From Rickettsiales bacterium (lineage in GTDB: Bacteria; Pseudomonadota; Alphaproteobacteria; Rickettsiales; CANDYO01), in contig JAOARE010000036.1 of assembly GCA_025210695.1 (NCBI GenBank), positions 25,396 to 89,395 of the forward strand: a stretch of 64,000 bases of DNA. The letters run 5' to 3'. Positions within the stretch are counted from its first letter, which is position 1. The number at the start of each line of letters is the position of its first letter. The position numbers were made by a program, and so were the translations under genes. Shown here one piece after another: positions 45,207 to 54,334 of this stretch. A model generated the notes under the pieces. That model did not search any database and was not told where the DNA came from. It saw only the letters and a program-made list of their open reading frames with translations.

Positions 45207-46865
45207 ATGTCAATTTATAGATTTATAAAAAACTACAGATATAAGGCGATATCTTTTATTGTGGTGACTATTCTTTTGTTAATACTTTGTTTTACGGTTA
45301 ATATTTATATAAAAGAATTAAATGTTGAGGTTAGAAATGCGCAGAAGATTTTGAGGTCCGATCTTGAGCAAGAATATAAAGAGGTTAGAGATGCGCAGAA
45401 GGTTTTGAGGTCTGACCTTGAGCAAGAATATAAAAATTTTGAGAATAATATAAATAAGTTAGTTGCAAATACAGAATCATTAAACCATTTTACGAATCAT
45501 TTGCTTGGCAGGATTGATTCTTTAGAGAGAAAAAATAGACTTTTAGAAAGTCGCAATTCAGATAACAACCAAGAGATAAAAGATTATAAGAAAAAAAAAT
45601 GCTCTAGTATGGTTAGTGATGGGAGTGATTTAGTTGAGATATCCGAGGGGTATCATTGTCTTGCGCAAATAGAGACAGAACAAAAAGATGCTTCTTCTAT
45701 ATATAGGGCGATAAGGTACGAAAGTTTAGCATTGGAAGGAATGTATAGAAAAGAGTATCATGAGGCTTTGTTGTCTATGGTTACAGGAAGAGATTTTAAG
45801 ATAGATTCTTCTGAATTTGAAGAGTATATTTTATTAAATAAATTGTCAGAATCTAAGGATATTAATATAGCAAGTCGTGCCTTGTACAGGATGAGCTTAA
45901 TGCATTCTATAGGTAAGTTCTCAAGTGATAATAAATATAATTACAATCTATTAGAAGCTCACAATCTTAAGAAAAAAGCTATGTCTCTAGTTAATTTTTC
46001 TAATAGAAGAACTACTGATGTTCTTTTTACAATAGATAATAATCCAACTTATATTCGTTATGCTAAAACAGCTATTGCTTCCATTTTATTAAATGCAGAT
46101 TTGAATACTGATTATAATTTATATTTTGTAACTGATGAAGAAAGTCCATTGTCAGAAAACAATAAGCTTATACTTAGTTCTTTACAAGATCTTGGAGAAT
46201 ATAAAGTTCATTTTATTCATGCTCCTTCAGATCTTTTTTATAAAGATAAGAAAAGTATTTTTGGACATGAAATGAGAAATCAGATTCAAAGATTTACAGT
46301 TGAAGATGTTCTTGTAAATTTAGATTCTATAGTATATTTAGATGTTGATTTGATTGTTTTAAGAGATTTATATGACCTACAGAATATGAACTTTGAAGGT
46401 AATATTTTTGCGGCTTCAACAGAAGATATAATTGTTAATAGAAAGGATTCTTGTGATTTTGAGTACAAGTACGTTAATATAGGTGTGGTAGTTCATAATT
46501 TAAGCCTTATGAGGGAAATTAAAAATTCGTCTTATCTAACAAATAAATATTCTAATTATTTAGAGGGTAATCATCATACTCCTTATAAGGCTCTAAAAAG
46601 TGATAAATGTTTTTTGATGCCTAATCAAGATATGTTTAATAAGATTTACCAAGGTAAGATCAAATTTATTTCCAGGCGGTGGAACTATATTCCAGTTTTT
46701 GATTATAGTGTAAAAGTAATGCCATTTATTATTCATTTTGCTGGAGAAAAACCTTCAGAAAAGGGAACTCTTCCTAGTAATTCATTATATATGAAATACA
46801 AAGAATTAGCAGATAATGTTTCAAGAGTAGGGATTACTAGACTAGAAAGAGATGTAGATTTATAA
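45207..46865 (+). CDS. Membrane-anchored GT8-type glycosyltransferase with coiled-coil stem
   Basis: A 552-residue protein. After a basic start comes a transmembrane helix (about residues 16-38), a coiled coil with an 18-residue tandem repeat (EVRNAQKILRSDLEQEYK and a second copy), a helical region, and a GT-A domain. VLFTIDNNPTYIRYAKTAIASIL opens the GT8 fold, YLDVDLIVLRDL is the DxD metal site, VNIGVVVHNLSLMRE and PNQDMFNKIYQGKIKFI follow. GAGGGAG precedes the ATG at 45207, which selects this start over upstream in-frame codons. Such enzymes transfer hexoses from UDP-sugar to glycans or LPS. Type II topology is unusual for bacterial GT8 enzymes. Confidence 0.75.
   Translation: MSIYRFIKNYRYKAISFIVVTILLLILCFTVNIYIKELNVEVRNAQKILRSDLEQEYKEVRDAQKVLRSDLEQEYKNFENNINKLVANTESLNHFTNHLLGRIDSLERKNRLLESRNSDNNQEIKDYKKKKCSSMVSDGSDLVEISEGYHCLAQIETEQKDASSIYRAIRYESLALEGMYRKEYHEALLSMVTGRDFKIDSSEFEEYILLNKLSESKDINIASRALYRMSLMHSIGKFSSDNKYNYNLLEAHNLKKKAMSLVNFSNRRTTDVLFTIDNNPTYIRYAKTAIASILLNADLNTDYNLYFVTDEESPLSENNKLILSSLQDLGEYKVHFIHAPSDLFYKDKKSIFGHEMRNQIQRFTVEDVLVNLDSIVYLDVDLIVLRDLYDLQNMNFEGNIFAASTEDIIVNRKDSCDFEYKYVNIGVVVHNLSLMREIKNSSYLTNKYSNYLEGNHHTPYKALKSDKCFLMPNQDMFNKIYQGKIKFISRRWNYIPVFDYSVKVMPFIIHFAGEKPSEKGTLPSNSLYMKYKELADNVSRVGITRLERDVDL
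45327..45434 (+). repeat. 54-base tandem repeat in the GT8 coiled-coil stem
   Basis: Two copies, 45327-45380 and 45381-45434, differ at a few bases and encode two 18-residue units with Asn/Asp and Ile/Val differences. It lengthens the stem between the membrane helix and the catalytic part; an in-frame duplication. Confidence 0.9.
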
Positions 46866-47067
46866 GTTATTGTATTAAATTGCAGTTTGTAGAATAAAAC
46901 TAAAGGGTGGTTTTCTAGGGAATTATAGAGTTTTTATGTAGATGCAATTTTTTCGTATGTTGGTTTATTGATATTATGTTTAGGGTTGGTATAATTTCAT
47001 TTATTAAGCTTTGTTTTTGATAATGATGAGCGTTAAAAATTAAAAATACTTTTGTACAATATTATTG
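46866..47067. other. Intergenic region between the GT8-type gene and rplM
   Basis: About 200 bases with no gene. It includes the end of the glycosyltransferase transcript; I see no clear terminator hairpin. The rplM promoter begins at its right side. Confidence 0.4.
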
Positions 47068-47097
47068 TTGACAAATAGTGGTAACTTGTCATATTTT
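47068..47097 (+). promoter_or_regulatory. Sigma-70-type promoter of rplM-rpsI
   Basis: TTGACA at 47068-47073 is a perfect -35 box, followed after 18 bases by TATTTT at 47092-47097 as a -10 element. It lies about 47 bases before the rplM ATG and is the clearest promoter in the window. Confidence 0.7.
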
Positions 47098-47143
47098 AAG
47101 ATCTTCTTATATCAACTTTTAAATAGGATAGTGGTAAGATAAA

Positions 47144-47614
47144 ATGAAAACTTACTCAATGAAAGCATCAGAAGTAGAAAAAAAATGGTTAGTAATCGAT
47201 GCTACAGACGTAGTTCTTGGTAGGCTGGCTGCAAAAGTGGCGATGATTTTATCTGGTAAAGATAAACCAAGTTACACACCAAGCCAAGATTGTGGAGATA
47301 ATGTAATTATTATTAATGCTGATAAAATTCACTTAAGTGGACATAAATCAGCTTTAAAAGATGGTAAATTTTATTATCGTCACACAGGCTATTTCGGTGG
47401 AATTAAAGAGACAACAGCTGGTAAAATTCTCGCTGGAAAAAATCCACAAAGAGTGGTAGAAAAAGCTGTAGAAAGAATGTTGGCAAAAGGTCCTATGGGT
47501 AGACAGCGTTTATCAAATTTATATGTTTATGCAGGCTCATCACATCCTCATGAAGCTCAGAAGCCATCTGTACTAGATTTTGCAAGCATGAGCTCTAAAA
47601 ATAAGAAAGGTTAG
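47144..47614 (+). CDS. rplM: Large ribosomal subunit protein uL13
   Basis: A 156-residue protein: [20 protein letters not shown] at the start, [47 protein letters not shown] and [18 protein letters not shown]. All are diagnostic for L13. First gene of the rplM-rpsI operon, with a strong promoter upstream. Confidence 0.98.
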   Translation: MKTYSMKASEVEKKWLVIDATDVVLGRLAAKVAMILSGKDKPSYTPSQDCGDNVIIINADKIHLSGHKSALKDGKFYYRHTGYFGGIKETTAGKILAGKNPQRVVEKAVERMLAKGPMGRQRLSNLYVYAGSSHPHEAQKPSVLDFASMSSKNKKG

Positions 47615-47619
47615 TATAT

Positions 47620-48072
47620 ATGTCATTAAGTGAATTAACTAAATTAGTTGAACCTAAAGAAGAAAGATTACCAAATATTGATAATCTTGGTCGTTCATAT
47701 GGAACTGGCAGAAGAAAAGACGCCGTTGCTAGAGTGTGGATAAAAGCGGGTAAAGGTAATATATCTATTAATGGTAGAACCTTTGAGGATTATTTTCCTC
47801 GTTCAACTCATAGAACAATATTATTACAACCCTTTGCTGAAACAAAAACTTTATCTCAATTTGATATAGTATGTACTGTTAAAGGTGGAGGTTCCACCGG
47901 TCAGGCAGGTGCTATTCGTCATGGAGTTAGTCGTGCTTTAGATCAGTTTGCCCCAGAGTTGCATACTTTGTTAAGTAGAGGTGGATTTTTAACTCGTGAT
48001 TCTAGAACAGTTGAGCGTAAAAAGTATGGGCAGAAGAAAGCTCGTAAGCGCTTCCAGTTTTCCAAGCGTTAA
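47620..48072 (+). CDS. rpsI: Small ribosomal subunit protein uS9
   Basis: A 150-residue protein with [21 protein letters not shown], the [19 protein letters not shown] core, and the basic C-terminal tail [18 protein letters not shown] that reaches the P-site. It follows rplM by 5 bases and ends before a terminator. Confidence 0.98.
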   Translation: MSLSELTKLVEPKEERLPNIDNLGRSYGTGRRKDAVARVWIKAGKGNISINGRTFEDYFPRSTHRTILLQPFAETKTLSQFDIVCTVKGGGSTGQAGAIRHGVSRALDQFAPELHTLLSRGGFLTRDSRTVERKKYGQKKARKRFQFSKR

Positions 48073-48084
48073 TTATATTTTTTT

Positions 48085-48110
48085 AAAAAGGCGCGTATGC
48101 GCCTTTTTTT
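48085..48110 (+). terminator. Rho-independent terminator after rpsI
   Basis: Stem AAAAAGGCGC (48085-48094) with GCGCCTTTTT (48099-48108), loop GTAT, followed by further T. It lies 12 bases after rpsI. It may also work in the other direction. Confidence 0.9.
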
Positions 48111-48124
48111 TATTGTAGGTTTTA

Positions 48125-49075
48125 ATGGTAAATAAATCTTGGAACTTTTTAAAACCAGGAGATGTAGTAGATATAATAGCACCTTCTTCTGCTGTTCCAG
48201 TTGACAATTTATTAGAATATTACCAAAGATCTAAGAAAATTCTTAAAAGTATAGGGCTTATAGCTCGAATACCAGATGATTTAATAGATTTAGAAAAAGA
48301 TCCATTTTCAGCTAATAGTCTTGAATACAGAGCTAAGCACATTATTAATGCCTTTACTAATACAGATAGTAAGGCAGTATGGGCTATTAGAGGTGGATAT
48401 GGAGCTGCAAAACTTATTCCTTTTTTAGAAAAAATAGAAGTTCCTAATGTTCCAAAGTTACTTATGGGATTTAGTGATATTACGGCTCTACATTTATTTG
48501 TAGAAAACAAATGGAATTGGAACAGCATTCATTGTGCTGTGATTAGTCAAATTATTAGAAACCCCAAGTTATTAGATGAATTAAAGCCAGTTCTTTTTGG
48601 TGAGCAAGTAAATATAAACTACAATCAACTTACTCCTTTAAATGACAATGCTAAGAAGGCTAAAAATATTGAGGGAGCAATTACAGGAGGTAACTTATGT
48701 TTAGTTCAAACATCCTTAGCAACTTCTTGGCAAATTAATACTAAAGATAAAATTATTTTTCTTGAGGATGTTGGAGAAAAGGGGTATCAAATTGATCGCA
48801 CGCTTAATCACTTATATCAAGCAGGAGTTTTTAAAAGAGCAAAAGCTCTTATTTTTGGTGAGATAACTCCAGAGTTAGAGAAAGATGGAAAAAATTTATG
48901 TACAATAGCTATAGAAAATTTCTCCAAGTTGCTTGATATTCCTGTGTTGTCATTGCCTATTATTGGTCATAATAGTAACTGCAATTCTCCACTATCACTT
49001 GGAACAAGTTGTAATTTAACTTTAGGAGAAAAACCTGTTCTCACTTGCCTATCTGGTGGAACAAATAATTTATAA
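48125..49075 (+). CDS. LD-carboxypeptidase/MccF-like serine peptidase (copy 2)
   Basis: A 316-residue S66 peptidase. VWAIRGGYGAAKLIPFL precedes the nucleophile in LMGFSDITALH, the Glu is in IIFLEDVGEKGYQIDRTL, and the His in IIGHNSNCNSPLSLG. It is the paralogue of the gene at 38.1 kb, similar but clearly diverged. Likely cytoplasmic LD-carboxypeptidase acting on recycled muropeptides. It is followed 9 bases later by bolA. Confidence 0.88.
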   Translation: MVNKSWNFLKPGDVVDIIAPSSAVPVDNLLEYYQRSKKILKSIGLIARIPDDLIDLEKDPFSANSLEYRAKHIINAFTNTDSKAVWAIRGGYGAAKLIPFLEKIEVPNVPKLLMGFSDITALHLFVENKWNWNSIHCAVISQIIRNPKLLDELKPVLFGEQVNINYNQLTPLNDNAKKAKNIEGAITGGNLCLVQTSLATSWQINTKDKIIFLEDVGEKGYQIDRTLNHLYQAGVFKRAKALIFGEITPELEKDGKNLCTIAIENFSKLLDIPVLSLPIIGHNSNCNSPLSLGTSCNLTLGEKPVLTCLSGGTNNL

Positions 49076-49084
49076 GGATAAAAC

Positions 49085-49360
49085 ATGCTAAAGTCTAGTG
49101 AAATAAAACAAAGATTAGAATATTTAAATCCATCTTTCATTGATATTAGGGATGATAGTCATGCTCATGCTGAACATATTGAAAATCCTACTGGTGGATT
49201 GACTCATGCAACAATTACTATAGTTTCAGAAAGTTTTGATGGTTTACCTTCAGTGCAGAGACATAAATTAATTTATAGTTCCTTAAAAGATGCCTTAGCT
49301 AGTTCTCTTCATGCTCTTTGTCTTAAAACCTATACCAAAGAAGAATACAAAAAAAGATAA
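49085..49360 (+). CDS. bolA: BolA-family protein
   Basis: A 91-residue protein with the BolA pattern: IKQRLEYLNPSFIDIRDDSHAHA, then GGLTHATITIVSESFDGL and LPSVQRHKLIYSSLKDAL. The His residues match the iron-sulfur/glutaredoxin interface known in the family. BolA proteins act with monothiol glutaredoxins in iron-sulfur trafficking or regulation. It is probably co-transcribed with the LD-carboxypeptidase-like gene. Confidence 0.92.
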   Translation: MLKSSEIKQRLEYLNPSFIDIRDDSHAHAEHIENPTGGLTHATITIVSESFDGLPSVQRHKLIYSSLKDALASSLHALCLKTYTKEEYKKR

Positions 49361-49372
49361 ATAAAGAGCTTT

Positions 49373-50245
49373 TTATTTTAAGCATTCGCTAAAGCTATCA
49401 GCTAATGAATCCATCATAGCAAAGTAAGCGTCTTTGGTTGATGCATTATCTGGCCCCCATTCAGCGTCTAGTTTGCCGATCCTTATATTAGATTTTTCTT
49501 GTAGTTTAAGAATAATTTGGGAGTCAAATTGTGGTTCTTCAAAAATGCATTGAATTTTATTCTCTTTAATTAAATTTTGCATTTCAAGAAAACTGCGGGC
49601 TCCTATATTGTGGTCGTGGTCAATAGTTATTGCCGTTGGATTATTTAAATGATATTGTTTGGTAAAATAAGAATAAGCATTATGAGTGACCATAAAATCT
49701 TTATTATGTGCATGTTTTAGTTTTTTGATTATTCTTTTATTTAGTGCAGTTAGTTTTAGCTCAAATTGAGCCAGGTTATTTTTATAGATATTTTTATTTG
49801 AAGGATATTCTTTTATTAGAATATCAGTTAATCCTCTAGCTATTGTTCTAACTTGATCAACATCCAACCATAGATGGTAATCATATTTCAATCCATATTG
49901 GTTATGTTCGTTATTTAAAAGTAATTCCACTCCTGGAAGGTTTGCAACTTCAATAACTTTATTTTGAGCGCTCAAATTCTCTAGTATTCTATCCATAAAT
50001 ACTTCAAAGTTTCTACTCATTATAATAATAAGGTTGTTACTATAAATATTACGGATTTTTGTTGGTTTTAATTGATAATTATGCAAAGATTCATTGTGGT
50101 CTATTATTAAATTTATCTCTTCCTGGTCTCCCATTATATTGGCCACAATGGATTGCAAAGGACGGATGGACACTACGATTTTTTTATTTCCAGCTAATAA
50201 GCTAAGTGGAAATAGAACGATCATGAATATAATGATGCGAAGCAT
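49373..50245 (-). CDS. znuA: Zinc ABC transporter substrate-binding protein ZnuA
   Basis: A 290-residue periplasmic binding protein with a signal peptide (MLRIIIFMIVLFPLSLLAG). Zinc ligands are visible in SLHNYQLKPTKI, DYHLWLDVDQVRTIA, MVTHNAYSYFTKQY and FEEPQFDSQII. The usual His-rich loop is almost absent. It should hand zinc to ZnuB (17.6 kb). The ATG at 50245 overlaps the divergent addB start by two bases; an internal ATG at 50224 is an alternative start still within the signal peptide. Confidence 0.9.
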   Translation of the reverse strand: MLRIIIFMIVLFPLSLLAGNKKIVVSIRPLQSIVANIMGDQEEINLIIDHNESLHNYQLKPTKIRNIYSNNLIIIMSRNFEVFMDRILENLSAQNKVIEVANLPGVELLLNNEHNQYGLKYDYHLWLDVDQVRTIARGLTDILIKEYPSNKNIYKNNLAQFELKLTALNKRIIKKLKHAHNKDFMVTHNAYSYFTKQYHLNNPTAITIDHDHNIGARSFLEMQNLIKENKIQCIFEEPQFDSQIILKLQEKSNIRIGKLDAEWGPDNASTKDAYFAMMDSLADSFSECLK

Positions 50246-52904
50246 GGTAGCGAGCCCTAATATATATAATATTCCTGCAAATGAGGATTTTTTTCAAGTG
50301 TTAGCTGATGGAATTATAAATAGCTTATTTACAACTTGCAATACTAAAGATGTAATAATATTACTTCCTACTAAGAATGCTTGTTCTAGTTTAAAAAATG
50401 TTTTTTTTGAATTGGGTTATAAAAAACTTAATATACATTCAGTTAGTGATTTAGCTGATTTAGTTACTTTAAAAAAACAATCTACAGTATTAAGCAGAAT
50501 AGGGTTGGTAGCTAAGGTTAGCGAAGTTATTTTTAAAATGAACCTTCCTAAGTTTAAAGATTTATCATCTATAACTCCTTTGGCAGAATATTTTGCTAAT
50601 TTTATTCAGAGTATTGAGTTTAGTAAAGTTGACTTGAGTACAATACTAAAGATGATAGATGAAGATTTAAGCAATCATCAGCAAGAGCTGTTCATAATAT
50701 TGAAGGAGTTTATAGCATTATGGAGACAGGAAGATAACCTAACTAAGGTAGGATATAATAATCTTTTAATAGAGAAATTAAGTAATAGCTTTTCTAATAA
50801 AACTATAATTATGGCAGGTATTTCTTATAATACTCCTAGCATAATACAATTAATGAAAAAAAGTTATTTGGTGTTCTATGGTATAGATTCAAATTTTACA
50901 ATGAATGATTGGGAGAATGTGGATGTTACTCATGCTCAATATAATTTTAAACAAATTCTCAGTCAATTGAATGTTGATCCACAAGCTGTGACAAATTTTT
51001 GTCAGTACACTAAAAAACGATCAAACTTAATTTCTCATGCTTTAAAACCTTCAAAATCATGTGTTAATTGGTATAGTCTTGCTAAAGAAAGTATAGATGG
51101 TATTCAATATTTAAAATGCAATGACTTGCATCATGAGGCGAAATCTATAGTAAGTTTGCTACAAAACAGATCTTATAAAACAGCGATGGTAGTTACAGCA
51201 GATGATGCTTTAATGGTTAAAATAATTCTGAATTTGAAGCAAAGCAATTTAGATGTAAATATAATTAGAGATTATCCTTTAAAACATAGTGATACAGGAA
51301 TATGGTTAGAACTTTGTTTAAATATAGTTTTAGAAAATTTTTCTTTATCTTCAAGTCTAGCATTGTTAAAACATAAATTAGCCAATGTTGATCAAGCAGT
51401 AGTATTAGAAATAGAGCTCCTTATAAGAGATAAAAATTTTTATGGAAATAATATTTTTGCTGTTTCATTTGAGGATGAAAATTTTAATTTGATGCTTGAC
51501 TGTTTTAGGAGGTTTAAGGATATATTTTCTTATAGGTCAATAAGCTTTAAAGAATTATTTGAATTTCATTTAAATTTTGCCCAAGAAGTTGCTAGGTTAC
51601 CATTATGGGAAGGGTCTGATGCAGAGGAGTTTAAGTTATATTTAGATCAAATTTTAGAAAGTTCTGGGAATTTAGGAAGCGTTTCTCCTAAGAGTTATCC
51701 TCAGGTTTTTCAGCATTTCATACAGTCTGCATATTATAGACCTGAAGTTTCTAACCATAAAATCACATTGTCAAAACCAATAGATGCTAGATTGCATAGA
51801 GCGGATCTTGTTATTCTAGCAGGTCTTAATGAAGGAATATGGCCATCAAGAATACCACTTGACCCCTGTTTTAATAATAGTTTGCTTGAGAAGATAGGTT
51901 TACCTTCTCCAGAACAGGCTATAGGTGAAGAGGCATATGACTTTCAGTGTTTCGTACAAAATCCACAGATTGTTCTTACTAGATCGGAAAAAGATTCGGG
52001 TGTTATAACAACGCCATCTCGTTGGTTGCTTAGAATGTTAACCTTAATTAATATTGAAGAATTTTCTTTTGCTGAATCTGCAGAGGATAGTGGGCTTCAG
52101 GAGACTTATGAAGTGTCTCCAAGGCCAGCAATAGAACATCGTCCAACTCAACTGTCTGTAACTCAAATTGATAAATTAGTTTTTAATCCCTATCATATTT
52201 ATGTGGACTTGATTCTTAAACTTAAAAAATTACCTCCTATTGTTAAATCACTATCTGCTTTAGATTTTGGAATTTTTATTCATAGAGCAATAGAAATTTA
52301 TCACTATAAACATATTAAATCAGATCTAGAAACTTTATTAAATAGCGGTAAACAGGCTTTGATGGAGTTAAATTTAACTGGTTCTAAATTGCAATTGATA
52401 TATTGGCAAAGATTTGTTCGTATAGCAAAATGGTTTATTGCTAATGAAAACTTATCGAATATAGTTTATTTAGAAGAATATGGAAGAATGCCAATCGGTA
52501 ATAAATTTACTCTAATTGCTAGAGCAGATAGAATTGAAGTATCTGCAAATAATTCATTACATATTATTGATTATAAGACGGGGCGTTTGCCAACTAATAA
52601 AGCAATTACTTCTGGCAATAGTTTACAGTTGTTATTAGAAGGTGTAATTGGTAAAAATGGAGGATTTAAATTTCAAAGAAAGCACCAGAACTTAGCGTCG
52701 TTAACTTATTTACAGTTATCTGGTGGAGAGGGGCCTGTTGAAGTTTTAGAGATAGATATATCTGATGAGGAAATTATAAAACAGACAGAAGAATATATTC
52801 ATGCTTTAATTAAGCAATATCAAGATATATCAACTCCATATCATTATACAAACAAGAAGAGTTCAGGTTATTGTGAATATGCCCATTTAGCCAGAGAGTT
52901 TTAA
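50244..52904 (+). CDS. addB: Double-strand break repair helicase-nuclease subunit AddB
   Basis: An 886-residue protein beginning MVASPNIYNIPANEDFFQVLADGI, the typical alphaproteobacterial AddB start, with DVIILLPTKNACSSLKN for the degenerate first helicase motif, LVILAGLNEGIWPSR in the middle, and a C-terminal PD-(D/E)xK nuclease with LSVTQIDKLVFNPYHIY, RADRIEVSAN and HIIDYKTGRLP. A typical AddB Walker A is not obvious, as in many alphaproteobacteria. AddB works with AddA (elsewhere). A longer frame back into znuA exists, but this start is better. Confidence 0.9.
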   Translation: MVASPNIYNIPANEDFFQVLADGIINSLFTTCNTKDVIILLPTKNACSSLKNVFFELGYKKLNIHSVSDLADLVTLKKQSTVLSRIGLVAKVSEVIFKMNLPKFKDLSSITPLAEYFANFIQSIEFSKVDLSTILKMIDEDLSNHQQELFIILKEFIALWRQEDNLTKVGYNNLLIEKLSNSFSNKTIIMAGISYNTPSIIQLMKKSYLVFYGIDSNFTMNDWENVDVTHAQYNFKQILSQLNVDPQAVTNFCQYTKKRSNLISHALKPSKSCVNWYSLAKESIDGIQYLKCNDLHHEAKSIVSLLQNRSYKTAMVVTADDALMVKIILNLKQSNLDVNIIRDYPLKHSDTGIWLELCLNIVLENFSLSSSLALLKHKLANVDQAVVLEIELLIRDKNFYGNNIFAVSFEDENFNLMLDCFRRFKDIFSYRSISFKELFEFHLNFAQEVARLPLWEGSDAEEFKLYLDQILESSGNLGSVSPKSYPQVFQHFIQSAYYRPEVSNHKITLSKPIDARLHRADLVILAGLNEGIWPSRIPLDPCFNNSLLEKIGLPSPEQAIGEEAYDFQCFVQNPQIVLTRSEKDSGVITTPSRWLLRMLTLINIEEFSFAESAEDSGLQETYEVSPRPAIEHRPTQLSVTQIDKLVFNPYHIYVDLILKLKKLPPIVKSLSALDFGIFIHRAIEIYHYKHIKSDLETLLNSGKQALMELNLTGSKLQLIYWQRFVRIAKWFIANENLSNIVYLEEYGRMPIGNKFTLIARADRIEVSANNSLHIIDYKTGRLPTNKAITSGNSLQLLLEGVIGKNGGFKFQRKHQNLASLTYLQLSGGEGPVEVLEIDISDEEIIKQTEEYIHALIKQYQDISTPYHYTNKKSSGYCEYAHLAREF

Positions 52905-53176
52905 AACAATGTTTCTTCCAATGGGAATGTTTTATCGTTATAGTTGCTTAAGAATTTGCATTCAGTGGTGTAGTCAATAGCTGTCTTGTCAAGCCAGTTA
53001 GTGTTTTGACTGCTAATTCCATGATCTATCAAAACCTTCATAATTTCACAGTCATTATTTCTAGCTGCAGCATATAAAGGACCAGTTACGATAGATACAT
53101 CATTCTTCTTTATAAACGTAGTAAAATCTAGATCATGCTGGTGTTTTTTTATACAGAAGAACGGTGAAAATGTCAA
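52901..53176 (-). CDS. Small ankyrin-repeat-like protein, possibly a fragment
   Basis: A 91-residue frame with one and a half ankyrin-type repeats: GPLYAAARNNDCEIMKVLIDHGISSQNTNW, then LDKTAIDYTTECKFL. The only plausible start is TTG at 53176, with no good ribosome binding site, and the frame upstream contains a stop after the pstS end, so it may be a leftover of a longer ankyrin protein. Such repeats are common in host-associated Rickettsiales and bind proteins. It converges on addB, overlapping its stop by 4 bases. Confidence 0.5.
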   Translation of the reverse strand: MTFSPFFCIKKHQHDLDFTTFIKKNDVSIVTGPLYAAARNNDCEIMKVLIDHGISSQNTNWLDKTAIDYTTECKFLSNYNDKTFPLEETLF

Positions 53177-53190
53177 AATAAATGAAGAAG

Positions 53191-54153
53191 CTATAGATTA
53201 GCAGTCTCCTTTGTTAATAGTCCTTTTTTGGTTAGATATCCATTGGGTCCTATAGATATAGGGCTAGTAATATAGTTTATAAATTTATCTAAATCAGGTA
53301 GGAACTTTTTATGATCTAAATTGATATATAAAAATAATGGGCGAGAAAGAATATATTCACCGCTTGTTATTGAATCTTTGCTTGGAGTGACATGAGATAT
53401 GTCAGCAGCTTTTATTTTAGGATGTTCTTCTAGCAAGCTAAAGCTAATAATTCCTAGGGCATGTTCATTGTTAAGTAGTTTTTGTATGATTAAATTATAA
53501 TTTTCAGACATATCAATATAAGGACCATCTTCGCGCATTGTCCCACAAGTAATCAGGCGTTCTTTTTTATTAGGAATAATTTTAGATATTTCATCAGAAG
53601 AAGCACAGAAATTATGCATTATTAACTCAACAAAGGTGTCTCTAGTTCCAGAAGTAAAAGATGGCCCATAAATTTCAATGTTATAGTCAGGTAGAGATGG
53701 ATCAATTTCTTTCCAAGTTTTGTATGGGTTATCAATCATTTTTCCGTTAAACGGGATTTTTTTAGCTATAGCTAAAAATATATGCTTAGGGCTTAAGTCT
53801 AACTTTTTAGCTTCAATAGATTGAGCAAGAATAATTCCGTCATATCCAAGAGTAATTTTTTTTATATTATTCACGGAGTTTTTTTTACAGAATTTTTCTT
53901 CGCTTGGTTTTATGGGTCTTGATGCATTGACTATATCTGGGTATTTTAGAGAATTTCCTGAGCATAAAAGTCTAAATCCACCTCCAGTTCCTGTGGCTTC
54001 CACCACTGGAGTATGGTCAGCTGTCTTACCGAATTTTTCTGCAGCTATGGTAATAAAAGGATATAAAGTGGCTGAACCAACAATTCGTATCTGTTCTCTA
54101 GCTGAGGCTGAGATACTCAAGAATAACAATAATATAGAGATAGTTCTTTGCAT
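53191..54153 (-). CDS. Phosphate-binding protein PstS-like
   Basis: A 320-residue periplasmic binding protein with a signal peptide (MQRTISILLLFLSISASA). IRIVGSATLYPFITIAAEKF and EATGTGGGFRLLCSG form the phosphate-binding loops, with SRPIKPSEE and IYGPSFTSGTRDTFVELI. The family also includes sulfate and other anion binders, so the anion is likely phosphate but not proven. ATG at 54153 is chosen; a TTG lies two codons upstream. No pst permease or phoU is nearby. Confidence 0.85.
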   Translation of the reverse strand: MQRTISILLLFLSISASAREQIRIVGSATLYPFITIAAEKFGKTADHTPVVEATGTGGGFRLLCSGNSLKYPDIVNASRPIKPSEEKFCKKNSVNNIKKITLGYDGIILAQSIEAKKLDLSPKHIFLAIAKKIPFNGKMIDNPYKTWKEIDPSLPDYNIEIYGPSFTSGTRDTFVELIMHNFCASSDEISKIIPNKKERLITCGTMREDGPYIDMSENYNLIIQKLLNNEHALGIISFSLLEEHPKIKAADISHVTPSKDSITSGEYILSRPLFLYINLDHKKFLPDLDKFINYITSPISIGPNGYLTKKGLLTKETANL

Positions 54154-54334
54154 TGCCAAGTTCCTAATTATTAACTTCAGATAGATTTGAGTATAGATAT
54201 AAAGTGAAGTAAAATATACAAGAATATTGTCTATCAGTCATATGCTAGATCATTTATATTGCCTTCAGCAAAGTAGCAGTATATATTTGTCATTTAAAGA
54301 AATGAGTAATGGTATATACACAGGTTTAAATAAT

